Source: Verrucomicrobiota bacterium
GTDB taxonomy: Bacteria; Verrucomicrobiota; Verrucomicrobiia; Chthoniobacterales; JAFAMB01
Length of the DNA: 55,130 nt
Reading direction: 5' to 3'
Assembly: GCA_019247695.1 (NCBI GenBank)
Contig: JAFBAP010000187.1
Coordinates: forward strand, 1 to 55,130
Position numbers and translations under genes: made by a program. Below the pieces are notes generated by a model. The model was not told where the DNA came from. It made no database searches and saw only the letters and a program-made list of their open reading frames with translations. Position 1 is the first letter of the stretch. Each line of letters opens with the position of its first letter. Below, piece by piece: positions 8,660-15,459 of the stretch.

Positions 8660-9958
8660 ATGGAGGATCGCAGCGGCACAACGCTCACCGACAAGGACCT
8701 GGAACGCTCAGTCACGCTCTACAAGGGGTTACTCGAGGTCAGCCGGCTGATCAGTTCAATCACCGATATGGACGAACTGCTGGCCGCGATCCTGGACGTT
8801 GCCCGGCGCGTGATGGCGGCTGAAGCCAGTTCGTTGTTCCTGGTCGACGAAAAGACGGGCGATCTCGAGCTGACGATCGCCCGCGGCAAACGCCCTGCTG
8901 CCGCCGCGTCGCTGCCGATTAAGGTTCCGCGCGGCAAAGGCATTGCCGGCTGGGTCCGGCAACGGCGTCAGAGCTTGCTGGTGGAACACGCTTATGATGA
9001 TCCGCGGTTCTATCCGGAAATGGACCGGTCGACCGGGTTTATCACCCGCTCGCTGATTGCGGTGCCGCTCTTCCAGGATGCGCAGGACATCGGCGTGCTG
9101 GAAGTGCTTAATCCCTTGGGGAAACCGGCCTTCGACGACCTCGATCTCGAGGGTTTCCAAGCCTATGGCGATCTGGTGGCGACCTCGATCCAAAAGTTGC
9201 GTCTGATCAAGCGCGAAGGTGAACGGCGGCAATGGGAAAAAGACCTGGTACTTGCCACGGAGATTCAGCACTCGTTTCTGCCCGATGTGCTTCCGTCCAC
9301 TGAACTGCTGTCGCTCGCAGCCCATTACCGGCCCGCTAAAGACATCGCCGGCGATTTCTATGACGTCTTTGAACGTGACCCAGGCGAATTTTACTTTGTG
9401 GTCGGCGACGTTTCGGGTAAAGGCGTTTCGGCTGCGCTGATGATGGCCCAGGCGCTCAGCATGCTCCGCCTGATCGTGCATTCGGGCATGTCACCGGGCG
9501 CTGCGCTTGCTCGCTGGAACGGCCGGATCTGCCGCCGGACGGTTCGCGGCATGTTTATTACCGCCATCCTGGGCCGAATCCGTCCCGAGCAAGGCCTGCT
9601 TGATTTCGCCGCGGCCGGGCACGTCGGTCCTTTGCTGCGGCAGGCGAACCTGGAAATTCGGGCCCCGGCCATCGCGGCAGCGCCTCCGCTCGGAATCGTT
9701 TCGGATCTTGAGTTTCCCGTAAACCAAATCAAGTTGTTGCCTGGAGACCAGGCCATTTTCTATACTGATGGCCTCGTGGAATCTTTTAATGCCGCACGGG
9801 AGCCGTTCTCCTTGGATCGGGTCAGGGCCTTGCTGGCGAGACCCTACGGCCGAGGAGGTGCGGAGATCCTCGATGCGCTAATGACGGAAGAAGCGATTCA
9901 CCGCGGTAAAGTGCCACCGCACGATGACCTCACGATTTTAGCCATTGGTTTGAAATGA
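8660..9958 (+). CDS. GAF domain - SpoIIE/RsbU-type PP2C serine phosphatase
   Basis: 432-residue regulator. Residues about 25-180 form a GAF sensor domain (DELLAAILDVARRVMAAEAS...GKGIAGWVRQRRQSLLVEHA). After a linker the PP2C-type SpoIIE phosphatase domain follows, with GDFYDVFERDPGEFYFVVGD, VSGKGVSAALMMAQAL, FYTDGLVESFNA and the closing HDDLTILAIGLK. In such modules the phosphatase dephosphorylates an anti-sigma-factor antagonist and so frees a partner-switching cascade. The start at 8660 (MEDRSGTT) is preferred to 8582, because the extra residues are encoded by CCGAACCCC repeat sequence. It overlaps the RsbW-like gene by 4 nt (ATGA). No SpoIIAA/RsbV antagonist is seen nearby. Confidence 0.9.
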   Translation: MEDRSGTTLTDKDLERSVTLYKGLLEVSRLISSITDMDELLAAILDVARRVMAAEASSLFLVDEKTGDLELTIARGKRPAAAASLPIKVPRGKGIAGWVRQRRQSLLVEHAYDDPRFYPEMDRSTGFITRSLIAVPLFQDAQDIGVLEVLNPLGKPAFDDLDLEGFQAYGDLVATSIQKLRLIKREGERRQWEKDLVLATEIQHSFLPDVLPSTELLSLAAHYRPAKDIAGDFYDVFERDPGEFYFVVGDVSGKGVSAALMMAQALSMLRLIVHSGMSPGAALARWNGRICRRTVRGMFITAILGRIRPEQGLLDFAAAGHVGPLLRQANLEIRAPAIAAAPPLGIVSDLEFPVNQIKLLPGDQAIFYTDGLVESFNAAREPFSLDRVRALLARPYGRGGAEILDALMTEEAIHRGKVPPHDDLTILAIGLK

Positions 9959-10392
9959 AGAAGAAGATCGAGTTTGCGAGCCACCCGGCCAATCTCTGGC
10001 TAGTCCGGCATTGCGTACGACAGTTTCTTCAGGATCATTCATTTACGAGCAGGGAAATCGATCTGATGGTTTTGGGCGTGGATGAGGCATGCACGAACAT
10101 CATTCGCCACGCTTACCATCTGGCGGAAGATCAGCTGATTTGTCTCTCCCTGGAATCCTACCAGCAAGGAGTCCGGTTCCGCCTGCGTGATTACGGCGAA
10201 GGCTTTGACGGTACGCGGTACACCAGCCGGTCTCTGGACAGCCCGCGTCCCGGCGGCCTCGGCATGCACCTGATCCGGCATGCGTTCGACCACGTTCACT
10301 ATCTGATGAAGCGAAAGGGCACCCTGCTGGTCCTGACCAAATTCCAAGGCAAGACCTCCGCCGTCGCCGCATCGACCGCGCTGGCGGGTTAA
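9955..10392 (+). CDS. RsbW/SpoIIAB-type serine kinase, anti-sigma regulatory factor
   Basis: 145-residue GHKL ATPase of the HATPase_c_2 family. The N box is DEACTNIIRHAYH, the G1 box RDYGEGFD and the G2 box PGGLGMHLIRHAFDHV. In partner switching this class phosphorylates an antagonist (STAS protein) and sequesters a sigma factor or other target. The 4-nt overlap with the upstream SpoIIE-type phosphatase says the two are co-translated and act as an opposing kinase/phosphatase pair. No STAS-domain protein and no matching sigma factor follow; the next gene, 121 nt on, is a sigma-54 activator. The target is therefore unknown. Confidence 0.9.
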   Translation: MKKKIEFASHPANLWLVRHCVRQFLQDHSFTSREIDLMVLGVDEACTNIIRHAYHLAEDQLICLSLESYQQGVRFRLRDYGEGFDGTRYTSRSLDSPRPGGLGMHLIRHAFDHVHYLMKRKGTLLVLTKFQGKTSAVAASTALAG

Positions 10393-10472
10393 ATGCCGTG
10401 AACGGCTTTTTTCGTGCAATCTTATGAGGCAAAAACTGCCGGGCGCGCCACAAATCACGGGGGACTTTCCGC

Positions 10473-10511
10473 CATTTGTGGCATTTTTCCGCTTGTGGCA
10501 TTTGTGGCATT
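10473..10511 (-). repeat. AATGCCACAAATG-type dispersed repeat
   Basis: Three CATTTGTGGCAT or CTTGTGGCAT units in 39 bp, ending 2 nt before the ATG of the response regulator. The same block occurs at 22699-22730 and 34365-34407, with a single unit at 54752-54764. It occupies the position where a ribosome binding site would be expected, and no Shine-Dalgarno-like sequence is visible. Confidence 0.75.
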
Positions 10512-10513
10512 AA

Positions 10514-11899
10514 ATGCGTGAGACCAAGCCCAGGGTCCTGATTGCTGATGACCAAAGCGATATCCTGAACGCTCTGGCGTTCATCTGCTCTGAGGAAGGG
10601 TATGAAACGATAACCGCCGATTCGCCGCAGGCGGTATTGGCCCTGGTGCGCTCAGGTGAGTTCGACCTGTTGTTGATGGACATGAACTTCGACGTCCGCG
10701 AAACGACCGGTGAGGGCGGGCTCGAACTCCTCCGGCAGGTTTTACAGCTCGACTCGCTCCTCAGCGTCGTGGTGATGACCGCCTACGGTTCGATCCCGCT
10801 CGCCGTTAAGGCGCTTCACCTCGGGGCCAAGGACTTTCTGCAGAAGCCGTGGGAAAACGAGCGCTTGCTGTCCATTCTGCGGACCCAGCTGCAGCTGCGC
10901 CGGGCCTTGCGCCGGCACGCCCGTCTGGAGGCGGAAAACCAGATTTTACGCCAGGCACAAACCATCCGGCCCGCGAGTTTCATTGCGCATTCGCCGGCCA
11001 TGGAACGCATTGAGCGCGTCATCCGGCAGGTCGCACCCTCCGACGCCAACCTCCTCATCACCGGGGAGAACGGCACCGGCAAAGGGGTCGTGGCGCGCGC
11101 CATCCACCAGCTTTCGCCGCGGGCGCAAGGGGCATTTATCAGCGTCAACATGGGTGGACTGCCCGATTCCCTTTTCGAGAGCGAAATGTTCGGCCACGTA
11201 AAAGGCGCGTTTACCGATGCCCGCAGCGAACGGGTCGGCCGGTTCGAACTGGCGGACAACGGGACGATTTTCCTTGATGAAATCGCCAACCTGACCGCGC
11301 CGCAGCAGGCCAAAATCCTCCGCGTCCTGGAGACCGGCGAATTTGAGAAGGTCGGATCATCCAAAACCCTGCGGGTGAATGCCCGGGTCGTGAGTGCAAC
11401 CAATGCCGACCTGCGGGCTGAGATTGGCGCCGGCCGGTTCCGCGAGGATTTATTTTTCCGGCTTAACACGATCGAGATTCACCTGCCGCCGTTACGTGAC
11501 CGGATTGAAGACATCCCGGCCCTGGCCAATTACTTTCTTGACGAACTCGCGCACCGTTACCGTAAAGAGATCACGGGTTTAAGCCCGGCCGCCCTCGAAC
11601 GGCTCAAGCGGCATTCCTGGCCGGGCAACGTCCGCGAATTACGGCACGCGCTTGAGCGTGCGGTGCTCCTCACGGGTGATGGGGAGATCAAAGCCGAAGA
11701 CTTCGGGCTCCAGGGGCCGGGCCCCCGAGCCGCGTCCCTGGACGACATGGATCTGGAGTCGGTCGAAGCGCACCTGATTCGTAAAGCCCTTGATCGATGC
11801 GAAGGCAACGCCCTGCAGGCAGCCGAAATTCTAGGGCTCAGCCGCAGTGCTTTCTACCGGCGCCTGCAAAAGCACGGGATCAACCCAAAACCAAAGTAA
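10514..11899 (+). CDS. NtrC-family sigma-54-dependent response regulator
   Basis: 461-residue transcription activator with three parts. The receiver domain spans about residues 1-125, with D12-D13, phospho-acceptor D56 in LLLMDMNFD, VVMTAYGS and the lysine in LQKPWENE. The AAA+ sigma-54 interaction domain spans about 145-385, with Walker A GENGTGKGVVARAI, FGHVKGAFTDARSERVGRFE, Walker B GTIFLDEIANL, RVLETGEFEKVGSS and SWPGNVREL. A Fis-type helix-turn-helix ends the protein (GNALQAAEILGLSRSAFYRR). The GAFTGA loop that touches sigma-54 reads GAFTDA, a natural but uncommon variant. No histidine kinase is adjacent; the upstream pair is an SpoIIE phosphatase and RsbW kinase, an unusual partner set. 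Confidence 0.94.
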   Translation: MRETKPRVLIADDQSDILNALAFICSEEGYETITADSPQAVLALVRSGEFDLLLMDMNFDVRETTGEGGLELLRQVLQLDSLLSVVVMTAYGSIPLAVKALHLGAKDFLQKPWENERLLSILRTQLQLRRALRRHARLEAENQILRQAQTIRPASFIAHSPAMERIERVIRQVAPSDANLLITGENGTGKGVVARAIHQLSPRAQGAFISVNMGGLPDSLFESEMFGHVKGAFTDARSERVGRFELADNGTIFLDEIANLTAPQQAKILRVLETGEFEKVGSSKTLRVNARVVSATNADLRAEIGAGRFREDLFFRLNTIEIHLPPLRDRIEDIPALANYFLDELAHRYRKEITGLSPAALERLKRHSWPGNVRELRHALERAVLLTGDGEIKAEDFGLQGPGPRAASLDDMDLESVEAHLIRKALDRCEGNALQAAEILGLSRSAFYRRLQKHGINPKPK

Positions 11900-11953
11900 G
11901 ATGGGTTTGGAACATGATTGAAAGGTGCTCGGAATCGGGTAGGCTGCCATGCC

Positions 11954-12238
11954 GTGTCTGCTGGCGAACAAACATCGGCGGGAAACCCGATCGAGCAAGA
12001 CCCTCGGCTGGTTGAATTCGTGGCTGCTTTCCGTGAATCGAAACATTATCTCCTGAATTCGGTAGCCATTTGGATGGCGCAGGCCGAACTGGGCAGCCGG
12101 AACCCTGATTTTCACGAAAAACTGGCTCAGTCGATCCTTGAACGCTCCGAAAAGCTGGTCGCGTTGACGCGGGAGACCGAGGCCAAGCTGAAGGCCTTTG
12201 TGCCTTACGGATGCGACGTAAGCCCGTCCCGGCATTAG
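11954..12238 (+). CDS. Small hypothetical helical protein
   Basis: 94-residue protein from a GTG start at 11954, with TTG at 11918 as an alternative. Not recognised. The region LVEFVAAFRESKHYLLNSVAIWMAQAE... is predicted mostly helical and is followed by a second helix, EKLAQSILERSEKLVALTRETEAKL. No signal peptide or membrane segment. It lies 55 nt after the response regulator and 73 nt before uvrA on the same strand. Both start codons are weak and no clear Shine-Dalgarno precedes them, so the gene itself is only moderately supported. Confidence 0.4.
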   Translation: MSAGEQTSAGNPIEQDPRLVEFVAAFRESKHYLLNSVAIWMAQAELGSRNPDFHEKLAQSILERSEKLVALTRETEAKLKAFVPYGCDVSPSRH

Positions 12239-12311
12239 CCGGTGTTCAACGGAATCCACTTTCCGCAGCCTACCGGTTGTGCTTTTGTGAGCATTTACCG
12301 GTTTTCGCCCG

Positions 12312-15224
12312 ATGGCAGCTGAGAACATTCGTATCCAGGGTGCCCGCCAGCACAACCTGAAAGGGGTCAACGTCGAACTCCCCCGGGAACGGCTCGTGGT
12401 GGTCACGGGCCTGAGCGGCTCGGGCAAATCTTCGCTCGCCTTTGATACCTTGTACGCCGAAGGGCAACGGCGGTACGTGGAAAGCTTGTCGGCCTACGCC
12501 CGCCAGTTTCTCGACAAGATGGAGAAACCGGAGGTGGATTTTATCGAGGGGCTGTCCCCGGCCATCGCCATTGAGCAACGAGGCTCGGTTGCCAACCCGC
12601 GCTCGACTATTGCGACCACCACGGAGATCTTCGACTACCTGCGGGTTCTTTACGCCGCCATCGGCCAGCCGCACGACCCCATTACAGGCGAGAAGGTCTT
12701 CAAGCAGACGCCCCAGCAGATCGTCGACCAGATCATGGCTTTCCCGGAAGACACACGGGTCCTGGTCATCGCCCCGGTGGTACGAAACGAAGCGGGCGAG
12801 TTTCGCGACGTGTTGGAAAAGATCAAACGGGAGGGTTTCGTACGCGTCCGGATCGACGGGGAGATCCTGGAACTGGCCCGGCCGGAGCCGATCCGGCTCA
12901 GCCGCAACGTGCAGCATACGATCGAGGTGGTCGTGGACCGGCTGGTAATGCGGGAAGGGGTCCGCCCGCGTTTGGCTGATTCGGTCGATACCGCTCTACG
13001 CTGGGGCAACAATCGCGTGATCGCAGCCCGCCAGCGGCCCGGCGAAACCGGCTGGGAAGATATCCCCTACTCGACGGGTTATTGTAACCCGAAGACCGAC
13101 TTCATCCTGCCGGAGCTCACCCCCAAGCATTTCTCGTTCAACAGCCTGGCCGGCGCGTGCCCGGCGTGCCAGGGGTTGGGCAGCGAAACCTTTTTCGATC
13201 CGGACCTCGTGGTTCCAGACCTGAAAAAGTCCCTGGCCGCAGGCGCGATCGCACCCTGGCGCAAGGCGCCCAAGAGCCTCCAGGCCTTTCGCCAAACCCT
13301 TCTTAAAGCCCTCCTCCGGGAGTTCGGGGGCGACCTGGAAACACCCTTCGAGGAACTGCCCAAGGACCTGCGCGGGGCTGTCCTTCACGGGACCGGCAAC
13401 CGCGCAATTTCTTTCGAGTTCGGGGGTAAGGAGGTGAATCAACCTTTTGAGGGTGTGCTCGAGCAACTCGACCGACTGTTGGCCGAGACGGACAGCGAGG
13501 CGACCAGAACCCGTCTCAAGGCGTTTCAAAACCGGCGTACCTGCCGCGTCTGCCACGGGGCGCGGCTGCGGCCTGAGGTCCTCGCCGTGACGCTGGCGGA
13601 CGAGCATGGCTCCGAACAAACTATCCATACGTTCTGCTCCCTGACGATCGGCAAAGCCCAGCGTTTTCTCGAGGAGATCGCCCTTTCCAAGCAACATCGG
13701 CTGATCGCCGCGGAGGTACTCCGCGAGATCTGGAACCGGTTGACGTTCCTGGTCGAAGTGGGACTCGGCTACCTGACCCTTAACCGCGAGAGCGGCACCC
13801 TCTCCGGGGGCGAGGCGCAACGAATCCGGCTCGGCACCCAGATCGGCTCCGGGCTCGCCGGCGTCCTTTACGTGCTGGACGAACCCAGTATCGGGCTGCA
13901 CCAGCGCGATAACGACCGCTTGATCGCGACGTTGAAACGGCTGCGCGACCTCGGGAATACCGTCGTGGTGGTCGAACACGACGAGGATACCATCCGGGCC
14001 GCCGATTACGTGGTCGACCTCGGCCCGGGTGCCGGTCCCCGGGGCGGCCAGATCGTTGCGGCCGGATCGGTGGCCGAAATCGAAGCCAATTCCGATTCAC
14101 TCACCGGCCAATACCTTGCGCGCCGGCTCACCATTCCCGTACCGCGGACGCGCGTGCTCCCGAAAGGGCTGCTCTATAATCAAGGCCAGCCGCCTGCACC
14201 CGGTGCGGACGGATGGCTTACCGTCGTCGGGGCCAGGGAAAACAATCTCCAGGACCTCACCGTTTCCTTTCCGCTCGGTTGCCTCGTGTGCGTTACCGGG
14301 GTGTCGGGCAGCGGTAAGTCAACCCTCATCGACGACATTCTCCGGCGCGCGTTGTTCCGGTATTTTTACAAAGCGAAAGACCGCCCCGGCGAACACAAGA
14401 CAATCATCGGCCTCGACCAGATTGATAAAGCGATCATTATCGACCAGAGCCCCATCGGGCGTACCCCCCGCTCGAATGCCGCAACCTATTCGGGGGCGTT
14501 CGGTCCCATCCGCGACTTGTTCAGCCAGCTTCCCGCCTCGCGCGTGCGCGGGTACGACAGCGGCCGTTTCAGCTTTAACCTGAAGGGGGGCCGTTGCGAG
14601 AACTGCCAGGGTGACGGCGTGATCAAAATCGAGATGCATTTCCTGGCCGATGTTTACGTCCAATGTGAAATCTGCCACGGCGCGCGTTACAACCGGGAAA
14701 CCCTGGAAGTCACTTACCGTGGCAAAAACGTTGCCGACGTGCTGGCCATGTCGGTGGACGAAGCGGCCCGGTTCTTTCGAAATGTCCCGTCCGTGTATGA
14801 CCGGTTAGCGCCGCTGGTTGATGTGGGTCTGGGTTATCTGACGCTGGGCCAGTCTGGCACGGAGCTGTCGGGTGGCGAGGCGCAAAGGGTCAAACTGGCG
14901 GCAGAACTGGCCAAGAAAGCGACCGGTCGCACCCTGTACATTCTGGACGAGCCTACGACCGGGTTGCACTTTGCCGACATTCACCAGCTGCTCGGGGTAC
15001 TGATGAAGCTGCGGGACCAGGGCAACACGCTGGTGGTCATCGAGCATAACCTCGAAGTGATCAAGTGCGCAGACTGGATTATTGATCTGGGACCGGAAGG
15101 CGGTACCCAAGGCGGACGGCTGGTCGGGCAAGGGACCCCGGAGCAGCTGGCAGAGATCGGCGAGAGCTACACCGGTCAATACCTCCGCAGGATGCTGGTT
15201 GAGGCGGCAGGCCGGGTCAGATGA
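12312..15224 (+). CDS. uvrA: Excinuclease ABC subunit A (UvrA)
   Basis: 970-residue damage-recognition ATPase of nucleotide excision repair, acting with UvrB and UvrC in the cytoplasm. It has two ABC ATPase modules, with Walker A GLSGSGKSSLAFDT near residue 34 and GVSGSGKSTLIDD near 663. The signature motifs are LSGGEAQRIRL and LSGGEAQRVKL. Two zinc modules are visible, CPACQGLG...CRVCHGARL in the first half and CENCQGDG...CEICHGARY in the second. Length and motif order are complete. It starts at MAAENIRIQGARQHNLK, the standard N-terminus. About 45 nt after the stop lies a large block of G-rich heptamer repeats. Confidence 0.97.
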   Translation: MAAENIRIQGARQHNLKGVNVELPRERLVVVTGLSGSGKSSLAFDTLYAEGQRRYVESLSAYARQFLDKMEKPEVDFIEGLSPAIAIEQRGSVANPRSTIATTTEIFDYLRVLYAAIGQPHDPITGEKVFKQTPQQIVDQIMAFPEDTRVLVIAPVVRNEAGEFRDVLEKIKREGFVRVRIDGEILELARPEPIRLSRNVQHTIEVVVDRLVMREGVRPRLADSVDTALRWGNNRVIAARQRPGETGWEDIPYSTGYCNPKTDFILPELTPKHFSFNSLAGACPACQGLGSETFFDPDLVVPDLKKSLAAGAIAPWRKAPKSLQAFRQTLLKALLREFGGDLETPFEELPKDLRGAVLHGTGNRAISFEFGGKEVNQPFEGVLEQLDRLLAETDSEATRTRLKAFQNRRTCRVCHGARLRPEVLAVTLADEHGSEQTIHTFCSLTIGKAQRFLEEIALSKQHRLIAAEVLREIWNRLTFLVEVGLGYLTLNRESGTLSGGEAQRIRLGTQIGSGLAGVLYVLDEPSIGLHQRDNDRLIATLKRLRDLGNTVVVVEHDEDTIRAADYVVDLGPGAGPRGGQIVAAGSVAEIEANSDSLTGQYLARRLTIPVPRTRVLPKGLLYNQGQPPAPGADGWLTVVGARENNLQDLTVSFPLGCLVCVTGVSGSGKSTLIDDILRRALFRYFYKAKDRPGEHKTIIGLDQIDKAIIIDQSPIGRTPRSNAATYSGAFGPIRDLFSQLPASRVRGYDSGRFSFNLKGGRCENCQGDGVIKIEMHFLADVYVQCEICHGARYNRETLEVTYRGKNVADVLAMSVDEAARFFRNVPSVYDRLAPLVDVGLGYLTLGQSGTELSGGEAQRVKLAAELAKKATGRTLYILDEPTTGLHFADIHQLLGVLMKLRDQGNTLVVIEHNLEVIKCADWIIDLGPEGGTQGGRLVGQGTPEQLAEIGESYTGQYLRRMLVEAAGRVR

Positions 15225-15267
15225 GGCCAACCGTGAGCTGCTTCGCGGCTGAAGCGCCCGGCGGGGC

Positions 15268-15386
15268 GGGTAACGGGTAACGGGTAACGGGTAACGGGTA
15301 ACGGGTAACGGGGGTCGGGTAACGGGGGTCGGGGGTCGGGGGTCGAGTGTGGAGTGTGGAGTGTGGAGTGTGGAGTGTGGAGTGTC
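15268..15386 (+). repeat. Heptamer arrays (GGGTAAC)6, GGGGGTC units and (GAGTGTG)5-6
   Basis: Six perfect GGGTAAC units run from 15268 to 15309. GGGGGTC/GGGTAAC units follow to about 15344. Five perfect GAGTGTG units and one GAGTGTC occupy 15345-15386. Two different 7-bp families are thus fused head to tail. On the plus strand the first part has more than four GGG runs spaced by TAAC, which fits the G-quadruplex pattern. The orientation of GGGTAAC is the same as that of uvrA just upstream. Confidence 0.95.
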
Positions 15387-15459
15387 GGGGGTTGTCCCGG
15401 GACGGTTGACCTTAGCCATGGACTTGAACGTTTGGTGCGAGTTAACGTTTCCCGTCTGA

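Noticed and set aside
10473-10511. Possible sigma-54 -24/-12 promoter in the TGGCATTTTTCCGCTTG repeat
   Set aside because: The GG to GC spacing is 9, not the required 10, and the same sequence lies after stop codons elsewhere.
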